NCBI GenBank assembly: GCA_021159445.1
Contig: JAGGRV010000515.1
Coordinates: 1-12,128, forward strand
Reading direction: 5' to 3'
Length of the DNA: 12,128 nt
From: Deltaproteobacteria bacterium
GTDB taxonomy: Bacteria > Desulfobacterota > Dissulfuribacteria > Dissulfuribacterales > UBA3076
Part shown: piece by piece, positions 4,984 through 12,128 of the stretch
How positions within the stretch are numbered: position 1 is the stretch's first letter
How the letters are laid out: every line of letters starts with the position of its first letter
The notes under the pieces: generated by a model
What the model was told of the DNA's origin: nothing
The model's input: the letters and a program-made list of their open reading frames with translations, nothing else
The model's database searches: none
Made by a program: the position numbers and the translations under genes

Positions 4984-6408
4984 ATGGAACTCGCTCGGCT
5001 CAGAGAACAGAACAGATGGTGGGATAGTCCTGATGCCTTGGGCACGGATTTTCATTTGAAGGCCGTTGCTGCTACCCCCTTTCCCATAAACCACCCTGTT
5101 GAGAAGATGATCAACCTCGCACAGGATCGCCTCTATATTCTCAGAGGGCCAAGGCAGGTTGGAAAAACCACCATACTCAAAAAGCTCATCAAGAACCTCA
5201 TAACGTCAGATGGGGCCGATCCTCGATCAATATTCTATTTTGCTTTTGATGTCGCGGGCCTGAGGAACGCCACAGAGGTTAAAGATGCTGTGATTTCGTA
5301 CATCAATTGGGCCAGGTCTCTCCCGGTTCAGAGGGATAGATTGTGGATCTTGCTCGATGAGGTCACTTACACCCCTGATTGGGCTGTGGGGATTAAGGCG
5401 GCTTATGACCTTGGACTCTTACAGGGGTGTACCCTTCTTACAACAGGGTCGTCGGCCATAGATCTGAGGCGCGGTGGTGAGCGCCTCCCGGGGCGGCGCG
5501 GTCTGTTTGCAGACCAGAATGATATTGATGTTCTTCCTGTCTCTTTTCGGTCACTCCTTTCGTGTCTGTATCCTGCTGTATCGATTCAACTGGTTGAGCA
5601 AATTTCACCTGAGGATATTTTCAACAAGGCCAAAACCGCGTCTTATTATCAAAACGAAATCCAGAGTGCGTTCAAGAAGTACTTACTTAGTGGAGGATAT
5701 CCCCTTTCGATTATTGATCTTGCAAAAAAAGAGGAAATAACTCAGGGAACCTTCTTCACATATCAGCAGGCGATGCTGGGAGATATGACAAGGGCCGGTA
5801 AGAATGAGGCCGTTTTGAGAGAACTAATAGGTGGCATCCTGACAAAAAACGCCGAGCCCATCACGTGGCAAATACTCCAGCAGACCACGGGTATTGGTTC
5901 ACACAATACGGTCGAGGACTATGTCAGGACCTTGGAGGCATTGTTTGTTCTGTCCCTCTTGCACCAGGTACGGTACCTGGGTGGTTCGGAAATCTCTTTT
6001 CGGAAGCGCAAGAAGATTTACTTCACAGACCCATTTCAATACCATTGCCTGTGTGCCTGGAGTTCTGGTTATGGCAATTATTTTGATTTTGCTGATAAAA
6101 CCGTCACTGATCCTTTGAGAGTATCAAGACTCCTGGAAGGGGTAGTGGCTGCACACCTGATGCGCCATTTTCCAAAGCTGGCTTTCTGGAGAAACCGCAC
6201 AGAAATAGATTTTATCTGCTTGGGCAACGGAAAGACAGAGATGTTTGCCGAACTGAAATATCAGACCCGTATCACCTCTGATGACAAAAGGGGCCTGAAA
6301 AAGACCAAGGGTGGGCTCCTTTTGACCAGGGACCATCTGCAAATCGATCAAACCAATCACATCTACATGGTCCCGGTGCATCTCTTCCTGGCCGTCTTAC
6401 CGGAATAA
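4984..6408 (+). CDS. AAA ATPase with C-terminal DUF4143/PD-(D/E)XK-like domain
   Basis: This 474-aa cytoplasmic P-loop ATPase belongs to the widespread archaeal/bacterial DUF4143 type; its cellular role is unknown. Walker A GPRQVGKTT is at residues 55-63, Walker B WILLDEV at 121-127, and the sensor/arginine segment LLTTGSSAIDLRRG at 151-164. A helical middle region with a winged-helix-like part follows (ILQQTTGIGSHNTVEDYVRTL). The C-terminal domain has FWRNRTEIDFI and EMFAELKYQTRI, keeping the spaced E, D and ExK acids of a restriction-endonuclease-like fold. The length is normal. The ATG at 4984 follows GAATTGAAAT without a strong Shine-Dalgarno and comes directly after the inverted repeat. 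It is a single-gene unit; the neighbours are a decayed relative and a toxin-antitoxin pair, consistent with a selfish or defence-type islet. Confidence 0.85.
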   Translation: MELARLREQNRWWDSPDALGTDFHLKAVAATPFPINHPVEKMINLAQDRLYILRGPRQVGKTTILKKLIKNLITSDGADPRSIFYFAFDVAGLRNATEVKDAVISYINWARSLPVQRDRLWILLDEVTYTPDWAVGIKAAYDLGLLQGCTLLTTGSSAIDLRRGGERLPGRRGLFADQNDIDVLPVSFRSLLSCLYPAVSIQLVEQISPEDIFNKAKTASYYQNEIQSAFKKYLLSGGYPLSIIDLAKKEEITQGTFFTYQQAMLGDMTRAGKNEAVLRELIGGILTKNAEPITWQILQQTTGIGSHNTVEDYVRTLEALFVLSLLHQVRYLGGSEISFRKRKKIYFTDPFQYHCLCAWSSGYGNYFDFADKTVTDPLRVSRLLEGVVAAHLMRHFPKLAFWRNRTEIDFICLGNGKTEMFAELKYQTRITSDDKRGLKKTKGGLLLTRDHLQIDQTNHIYMVPVHLFLAVLPE

Positions 6409-6453
6409 GAGAGCATGTGCCTGTAACTCGATAGTATATGAATTTCCTTTTTT

Positions 6454-6537
6454 GGACACGGATGAACACAGATGGGTACAGATTGTCAAAATTTTCAAAT
6501 TTATGAACAATAATATTATATGTGAAAATCTGTGTCC
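6454..6537. repeat. Dispersed intergenic repeat of the 'ACACGGATGAACACAGAT' type
   Basis: The stretch starts GGACACGGATGAACACAGAT and ends ATCTGTGTCC. The outer ten bases are inverted repeats with one mismatch, and the left side contains tandem 'cACxGATgaACAcaGAT' units. Sequences of this type are familiar as dispersed intergenic repeats in many environmental bacterial genomes. There is no coding content. The remaining gap between the two genes (6409-6453 and 6538-6757) shows nothing I can assign, and no strong terminator. Confidence 0.45.
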
Positions 6538-6757
6538 TATTGTAACTTTGTGGCACAAAAACATGCTCAGAAACCCCAAATTATGACCGCTCAAAGCATA
6601 GCCGACAGGTGTCGAAAAATTTAACAGGAAATAATCGTGTTGCGCTAACTACCTGATTATCTTACGACAAATTTGAAGCCTCTTCCATTATTTTCTTCCC
6701 TCAACCCGGCCGAAAATGCCCGATTTTCAAACAAGATATTTTTCAGCAACATTCCTT

Positions 6758-9265
6758 TTATCTTAAAGGATGCAAGTAGATTTGCTTGGTAAATGAAGTA
6801 CCCCATAAATAATATCTTTCCACTGGATTGCCGTTTGCTGGACTGGCCAGGAGATAAAAATAATAGGTTCCAACCGGTAGATGGGCAAGGGGAATATCCC
6901 CAAAGACGGATTCATTGATATCGCCCGAACTGAAAGACCTCCAAGGGATTAAGGTGTCGGTAAATACTTCTATTCCTCCAGGCGTAAACAAATAAATATG
7001 ATCCGCATCCAGATCTGGAGCATAGAAGGCAAGATAAATGTCTACCGGGGCATCGAAGGTTGGCAGGTCCACCTGCAGATTTAAGGTGCTGTCTGGATTT
7101 TTGAATCCCAGCGGCCTGCAATTTGCCGGTTCCTGGTTACGCAGTGTCGTGCCCTGGTCATCATGATATTCAAAGCGTTGGTGCCCTACGGGAAGAGGCA
7201 GAGATATACTCATATACTGCCAAAGATTTCCGGTAAAAACCAGATTTGGCATCCATGGATTGAAGTTGGAAGCAGTGTAAAAGCTGCCATATGAAGGTAC
7301 CACCCAGTCCAGCACCAAATGTCCATCCTCAGAATCGTAGTAAGCGACGGCATGGGCAGTATAGTATTTGTTTTCATCACTAATTCCCCCGGCATATTCT
7401 ATCTTCAGAGAGGTGTCTTCTTTAAATTCAATTTTATGGGTGGCAATAAACTGCTGCTGGTAATCGCCGCTGATACTGGCGCTGGATCCCATGTAGCTGG
7501 CGGCCGCGCTTACCGATATCTTTATTGAGGAGGATGTTTTCTGGCTGTTAAAATATGTTTCACTTTTTTTGATGAATCCAGAGCTGGGATCTGGACCGGC
7601 TATAAAAGAATAGTTATAGATAGGGTCAAAGAGATAATGAACCAGCTTAGATTCTTGTGGGGGATAGCTGGTTACATTATCCAAAGTATGAATGGAAGAC
7701 TGATAATAACCCAAGGTGGGGGTGCCAATGCTGACCGGCAGGGTTACCATCAGATATTGTGGCTCCCCATCCATTATCTCCTGGTTTCCATTTTCATCCA
7801 GAATCGGGTATTCAAAAACATCGTAGGTGGTCGTCAGGGCAACTTTACGGTCAGCCTGGTCCGCAGTCAGCCCTTCTCCCACCTGGACGGAAGTTGAGGT
7901 TCCACTCTGGGATTTTTTACTATGATTATATTTCCAGCCCATGGAAATTTTGGCCTTTGTGACCCCAATATTGAATGATCCGGTTATTTTGGTGGAAAAA
8001 GTAAAACCGGTAACAGCAGTAACCGTGTTGCTGGTGGTTTCAGTCTGGCTATGTTCATATTTTACCAGGAAATTACCCGGGTCACTATTGACGCCTTCCT
8101 GCTTGGGTGGTGCATTGATGACGGCCATTACCTGGTCGTCAATTTCCATTTGTCCCCGGCAGATGGGATCGCCGACGGTTATGGAACCGCCGTCCAAATC
8201 CCCGATAGCAATCTTTTCTCCGTCGTATCGATCATCATCACTACCACCCGTGCGATAGTTCACATCGAAAGGATCAAGCGGCAGGAAGTCACCGTCTTCC
8301 CCAACTTTGTACACATGCAGGGCATGGTCGGAATCTTTCCCCACCACTATTTCAGCTCTTCCGTCCATATCTACATCGCCGGCGGCCAGTTCATCGGTGC
8401 CACTGAAGCCGATGTCCGCCGACTGTGCCTTTACATTTCCATCGATATCATACACCGTTATCCTGTGCCGGATATCCGGATTGGCACTGGAAGATCCACA
8501 GCCGAAAATAATATCTCCCTCGCCGTCGTTATCGACGTCAGCTACCGCAATTTCGTCATATCTTGAATAATTTACGTTAAACTTTTGCAGTTCGGAAACA
8601 TGGCCCTCGGCACTTTCATTCCATTTATAGATATGAATGCTGTCGTCGCCGGTTGAAGCATTGCCATGTATTATTTCGTCCACCCCGTTGCCATCAAGGT
8701 CGCCGACGGCAATCCGGTCATATCGTTCATAACCGCCGGATACCTTAATCCAGCCTATTTTAGTCCCATCCATGCGGAATATTTGAATGCTTTGTCCTTG
8801 GGGATCACTGGCATCTCCCAAAATAATTTCCTTGTTGCCGTCACCATCAACATCTCCGACAGCTAAGTCATCATACCTTTCAAAAGCAACTCCGAATGAG
8901 GTGATCTCACCAAGGGAGGCTGTGTAAATATGGATTTTGTTGTCGCTGGCGTCGCCGATGATAATCTCGTCCGTTCCCTGTCCATCCATATCAGCTACAA
9001 CCAGTTCATCATAGGTCTGCAGGTTCCTCGGACCGACAGGAAACTCGGTGAAATTCTCTGTTCCCTGCTGATACTTGAAACCCCTCAACGTATTTAACTG
9101 GTGGTCGGCAAGCACTATTTCCCCATCGGTTAATACTCGTCCTGCTCCAAAAGGGGGGGGTGAAACACAGGGAGTATCCACTGCCTGAACTTCTCCGGGA
9201 AAAAGGGAAATATTCATCAGGACCACAAGAAAACAAGGCAATAAAATCTTTGAAAATATTTTCAT
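6758..9265 (-). CDS. Secreted FG-GAP propeller protein with Ser/Thr-rich beta region
   Basis: This is an 835-aa exported protein. A signal peptide (basic MKIFSK, hydrophobic core, likely cut after VQA at residue 28) is followed by five clear FG-GAP/VCBS calcium loops, DxDxDG or close variants, at about 92, 138, 189, 243 and 297, and a degenerate sixth (DLDGG, 356), spaced 46-60 residues: a beta-propeller. Residues 402-470 and 565-625 are rich in Ser/Thr with alternating hydrophobics (for example GFTFSTKITGSFNIG and KISVSAAASYMGSSASISG), as in transmembrane hairpins of aerolysin- or MACPF-like pore formers. That resemblance is only by pattern. Residues 728-828 form a C-terminal beta module. 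The ATG has AAAGG just upstream. It starts 68 nt after the preceding gene's stop, so the two are probably cotranscribed. The substrate and function are unknown. Confidence 0.8.
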   Translation of the reverse strand: MKIFSKILLPCFLVVLMNISLFPGEVQAVDTPCVSPPPFGAGRVLTDGEIVLADHQLNTLRGFKYQQGTENFTEFPVGPRNLQTYDELVVADMDGQGTDEIIIGDASDNKIHIYTASLGEITSFGVAFERYDDLAVGDVDGDGNKEIILGDASDPQGQSIQIFRMDGTKIGWIKVSGGYERYDRIAVGDLDGNGVDEIIHGNASTGDDSIHIYKWNESAEGHVSELQKFNVNYSRYDEIAVADVDNDGEGDIIFGCGSSSANPDIRHRITVYDIDGNVKAQSADIGFSGTDELAAGDVDMDGRAEIVVGKDSDHALHVYKVGEDGDFLPLDPFDVNYRTGGSDDDRYDGEKIAIGDLDGGSITVGDPICRGQMEIDDQVMAVINAPPKQEGVNSDPGNFLVKYEHSQTETTSNTVTAVTGFTFSTKITGSFNIGVTKAKISMGWKYNHSKKSQSGTSTSVQVGEGLTADQADRKVALTTTYDVFEYPILDENGNQEIMDGEPQYLMVTLPVSIGTPTLGYYQSSIHTLDNVTSYPPQESKLVHYLFDPIYNYSFIAGPDPSSGFIKKSETYFNSQKTSSSIKISVSAAASYMGSSASISGDYQQQFIATHKIEFKEDTSLKIEYAGGISDENKYYTAHAVAYYDSEDGHLVLDWVVPSYGSFYTASNFNPWMPNLVFTGNLWQYMSISLPLPVGHQRFEYHDDQGTTLRNQEPANCRPLGFKNPDSTLNLQVDLPTFDAPVDIYLAFYAPDLDADHIYLFTPGGIEVFTDTLIPWRSFSSGDINESVFGDIPLAHLPVGTYYFYLLASPANGNPVERYYLWGTSFTKQIYLHPLR

Positions 9266-9333
9266 TTTTCCTTTCCCCTTTCTGATATCTTCGGATCACA
9301 CATTCCATTTCATCATGTTTGAAAACTGCTTCA

Positions 9334-12128
9334 TTATTTAAATATCACCTGGTAGTAATTGTACGCCAGATCCGACAGGTCATTTTCAGTTGCAAATCCG
9401 GTAAAGATGTCAAAAGTACCACGGAAATCACTCAGGTCAACCCCGTTTTGCAGCAGGTTGAAATCCGCTGTTTGCGTCGAGGTTGCGGTTCTGAAAGGTT
9501 TGAGACCGCCGGCAATTGTTTCCAGCCCTGCGGGGGTAAACTGGAACCAGGCATTCCCTTCAACCCAGTACAAAACAGCGTAGAAATTTCCGGTTTTTCC
9601 CTGCATGGCTGCCGGAATCTGCAGTTTGGGAACCAGGGCGACATTGGTTTTCTTTGAGCCGACCAGCGGGATGGTTGCCGCCGGAGCCGCCGCGGGATTG
9701 GCCAGGCTATAGGCGGCCATTTCCGTCGGAGCCGCATTCAGCCTGGATATGGGCTGCAGCAAAAACGGGGCGGTATTGCGGTGCTGGAGATCAAAAGTAA
9801 GGTGATGGACACCGGCGGGAATGGTGATCTGTTTGCCTGCCACCTTGAACATGGTGGAAAGTGGCGCCTGGCGGTTGTCCCCGGCATCATTTTCATTGCT
9901 GAGGGCAAAGAGTTTGCAGGCATAGGCTTGGGAGGCGATGGTTGAAAGTGTCCCGGCCTTTTCAATCATGAACGATGCCGGCTGTTGTCCCAGGGTGCCG
10001 GTAAATGAATAAACCTGGGTGTAGACAGCTTTTTCGTTTTTTATTTCTTCATTTACATTGCCGGAGATGTCCGTAACAGGAATTTCCTTTCTGGCCAGCA
10101 GATGCAGGGCGCCGTTGAACGGTTCCGCCCCGAGGGAAATTTTCAAGCCGTTTGCCTGGGGAATTACGGAAAAGCTTTCATGCATTCCCGGCCGGGACAG
10201 GACAAAGGCACTGGTGCCGGTGTTGGAAAGTATATTGATAAAGTGTCCCTGATCGGTTTTGCCGACAGCGTGTACCGTAAAGCTCTGGTCCTCAGGAATC
10301 ATGAGCAAGGCGAGGTTGTTTTCGCTGCTGACCCCCGGCAGGGGCAGCAGGTAGGCGCCCGGAATGCCGTTATGCTGATTGCCGTCTGTTCCCATGCTGT
10401 GCCCTGCACCATCTTCCACGGTAACCGTGGCATTGCCGATAAACATGGTAATCATCCCCTCGATTGAAAGCGGCAGGGTGAATGTATCCTGTTTCATCTG
10501 GGAGAAAGGAATATGCAGTAAGGCAGTACCAACGGTGGGCATGTTGGCATTGATGTCGCCAAGTCTTCCCAGGTCTGCGTGTAAATTACAGTGGCCGTTT
10601 CCCCTGGTCCAGATGGTGGGAGTTTCGTCCGCTACGGGATCGTTGAGTTGGAAAGTGAAATTATTTTGTTGGGTATCTACATCGATATAGGGGGAATGAT
10701 CCATATCGCAGTAATTGTTATAGCTGGTAGACCAATCTGTAATTTCGGCATCGCCACTGGTAAGTGGTCGATTGGAATCATAGACATAAACCCGGTAGAT
10801 GCCGTTCCTCCGATTCCTTACCCGGTCGACCAGCAGGGTATGTCCGGTTGGCATACAGCTGTCCGAGTTTGCATCAGGATAGCCGAAGATTGAAATCCCG
10901 GGATGATTGCCGGCCAGCAGTTCGCGGTAAAGCTTATGGATTACCGTATAGGCGCTATCAGTATAGTTGGCCAGCAGGAGGTGAATAAATTCAGCGGAGA
11001 CCACGCTGCCCTGACGATGACCGACATAGAAGCTGATGCCCTCTTTTGACCACAACGAGACTTTGTCGCCGCATCCCGGGCATATTTGTTGTGGTGTAGC
11101 GGCATGATTTGCCATCATTGCCGCGGCGGTGGTAAAGCCGGTGCACTGTCCGGGTACTCCGGAGTATCGATAGGCAGGAAAAAAGAGCAGGGCAAAAAGA
11201 TCGGGAACTCCAAGGTCTGAAAGGTCATCGACACCAAAATAATCTTCCAGTCTGCCGTTGGTATCTATGGCATCAACGATTGCCTCCATAATCCAGCCTC
11301 CAAGGGCATTGACAATGTCGGCTATGCCCGAGCCCGGGGTGCCACTGTAGCATTTACAGCCCCACTTATTCCAGCATTTACCAGGGATTGGTATCCCCAA
11401 GCAGACGGAAACCGATGCATAAATATCATTGCCGAAGGTGGCCGCGTACTGATCCCAGGAGAGGGGGGCGCCAAAATTTTCCACGCCTAATCCATATCTG
11501 GCTTGTACAGGGAACTTTGGTTCTATCTCCTTATAGTATTGATTGGTCATCCCTTCATGATCTTCTGCTGATACCATAATCTGGATGGGATTTAATTGCC
11601 CTGGTTGATCAGCCCTCCAGTCGCAGAGGGGAATGTCAAAGCCCTCTGACCATGAGTCTGCGTCAACGGGGATGGTAAAATTATGGTCAGGAAGAAAGAC
11701 GGTCACTGAGGAAAGGCCTTCGTAATTTTCACGGACTGATGCATCAACATGAAGCGTTTCCCCAAGGCGTACATCCGCAGGACTTACGTTTACAGAAATT
11801 TCAGGGGGAGTTCCGCTACCGATCCTGAAATCCTTGCACAATGTTGGCGACAGGTTTCCGGCATCATCCCGGGCCCTGGCACACAATTTGTAGACACCGG
11901 GATTGGGGGAACTTTCATATGTACAGATGCCTTCATCCGTACCGCGCAACAACCTGTTCCAGGGTGTTGTTGAGAAACCTGCAATCCATATGGAGACTGG
12001 AGCAACCGGTTTTGAGGGATCAAAGAGTTCTGGATTTATTTCAGTTCCCAGTCCCGGTAGGTCAACCAATGCGGTTGCGTCATATACCGGCGCGGAAATT
12101 ACCGGGTGAGAGCTGTTGCCGCTTGGGG
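9334..12128 (-). CDS. Large secreted protein with Ig-like segments and papain-like peptidase domain (5' end off window)
   Basis: The frame stays open from the stop at 9334 to the right edge, so the N-terminus is missing; the TTG at 12069 is an internal codon. Numbered from that TTG: residues 1-105 and 110-190 read as Ig/cadherin-like strands (GVYKLCARARDDAGN and PEISVNVSPADV...). Residues 300-445 look like a papain/C39-type cysteine peptidase: Cys309 in PGQCTGFTTAAAM, His410 in GHTLLVDRV and Asp431 in VYVYDSNRP, in the order expected for the catalytic triad. A Cys-rich stretch (CWNKWGCKC, about 225) may be disulfide-bonded. The rest is beta-rich, and residues 813-911 form a C-terminal module ending in YYQVIFK. 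A surface or secreted location is inferred. Proteolysis is predicted from the triad only. It is transcribed with the FG-GAP gene downstream. Confidence 0.75.
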   Translation of the reverse strand, partial: PSGNSSHPVISAPVYDATALVDLPGLGTEINPELFDPSKPVAPVSIWIAGFSTTPWNRLLRGTDEGICTYESSPNPGVYKLCARARDDAGNLSPTLCKDFRIGSGTPPEISVNVSPADVRLGETLHVDASVRENYEGLSSVTVFLPDHNFTIPVDADSWSEGFDIPLCDWRADQPGQLNPIQIMVSAEDHEGMTNQYYKEIEPKFPVQARYGLGVENFGAPLSWDQYAATFGNDIYASVSVCLGIPIPGKCWNKWGCKCYSGTPGSGIADIVNALGGWIMEAIVDAIDTNGRLEDYFGVDDLSDLGVPDLFALLFFPAYRYSGVPGQCTGFTTAAAMMANHAATPQQICPGCGDKVSLWSKEGISFYVGHRQGSVVSAEFIHLLLANYTDSAYTVIHKLYRELLAGNHPGISIFGYPDANSDSCMPTGHTLLVDRVRNRRNGIYRVYVYDSNRPLTSGDAEITDWSTSYNNYCDMDHSPYIDVDTQQNNFTFQLNDPVADETPTIWTRGNGHCNLHADLGRLGDINANMPTVGTALLHIPFSQMKQDTFTLPLSIEGMITMFIGNATVTVEDGAGHSMGTDGNQHNGIPGAYLLPLPGVSSENNLALLMIPEDQSFTVHAVGKTDQGHFINILSNTGTSAFVLSRPGMHESFSVIPQANGLKISLGAEPFNGALHLLARKEIPVTDISGNVNEEIKNEKAVYTQVYSFTGTLGQQPASFMIEKAGTLSTIASQAYACKLFALSNENDAGDNRQAPLSTMFKVAGKQITIPAGVHHLTFDLQHRNTAPFLLQPISRLNAAPTEMAAYSLANPAAAPAATIPLVGSKKTNVALVPKLQIPAAMQGKTGNFYAVLYWVEGNAWFQFTPAGLETIAGGLKPFRTATSTQTADFNLLQNGVDLSDFRGTFDIFTGFATENDLSDLAYNYYQVIFK

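Noticed and set aside
6609..6620. CGACAGGTGTCG as a terminator hairpin
   Set aside because: The stem is only about 4 bp once a loop is allowed, and no T-run follows on either strand.
8051..8566. 171-codon rightward open frame inside the FG-GAP gene
   Set aside because: It is antisense to the calcium-loop repeats, whose biased codons keep the opposite strand open. It has no start signal or family resemblance.
12067..12069. TTG as the start of the large secreted protein
   Set aside because: The frame stays open upstream to the window edge with protein-like sequence (HPVISAPVYDATA), there is no Shine-Dalgarno, and a secreted protein should begin with a signal peptide.

Overview
The window looks like an accessory stretch of a Gram-negative, probably deltaproteobacterial (Desulfobacterota-like), chromosome. 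This is inferred from the mix of a GDP-fucose pathway, a 'SKTR' winged-helix regulator family, AbiEii-type toxin-antitoxin genes, DUF4143-type ATPases and large secreted FG-GAP and peptidase-like proteins, at moderate GC. No gene identifies a species, and no rRNA, tRNA or CRISPR array was seen.

Left part (1-2676): GDP-L-fucose synthase (fcl) and GDP-mannose 4,6-dehydratase (gmd) run rightward as a pair that makes GDP-L-fucose for surface polysaccharide. They are followed by what looks like the 3' stub of a glycosyltransferase gene. To the left, reading leftward off the edge, is the first 14 codons of a winged-helix regulator, with a 10-bp-arm palindrome in the divergent control region.

Middle (2700-6540): an apparent type IV toxin-antitoxin pair (DUF6922-like plus AbiEii nucleotidyltransferase), then a second winged-helix regulator gene cut in two by a small mobile element. 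That 154-bp element occurs twice without a base of difference (1165-1318 and 3841-3994). It has imperfect terminal inverted repeats and 3-bp target duplications, TAA in one copy and TTA in the other. It has no coding capacity, so it is a MITE-type passenger. Removing the second copy plus one target repeat restores the regulator frame exactly. The first copy sits between fcl and gmd and separates gmd from its apparent ribosome-binding site. Next comes a graveyard: a pair of GGTGGGC/GCCCACC hairpins, the N-terminus of an Rpn-like nuclease, and an ATPase pseudogene with its middle deleted. An intact paralogous ATPase (4984-6408) lies head-to-head with that pseudogene behind an inverted-repeat operator.

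Right part (6541-12128): two large leftward genes, 68 bp apart and probably cotranscribed. The upstream one is cut by the window edge. It carries Ig-like segments and a papain-like Cys/His/Asp peptidase-like domain. The downstream one has a signal peptide, a calcium-binding FG-GAP propeller, Ser/Thr-rich alternating beta segments reminiscent of beta-pore-forming proteins, and a C-terminal beta module that loosely resembles the end of its partner. This secreted pair, and the two very recent element insertions, are the most unusual contents of the window.
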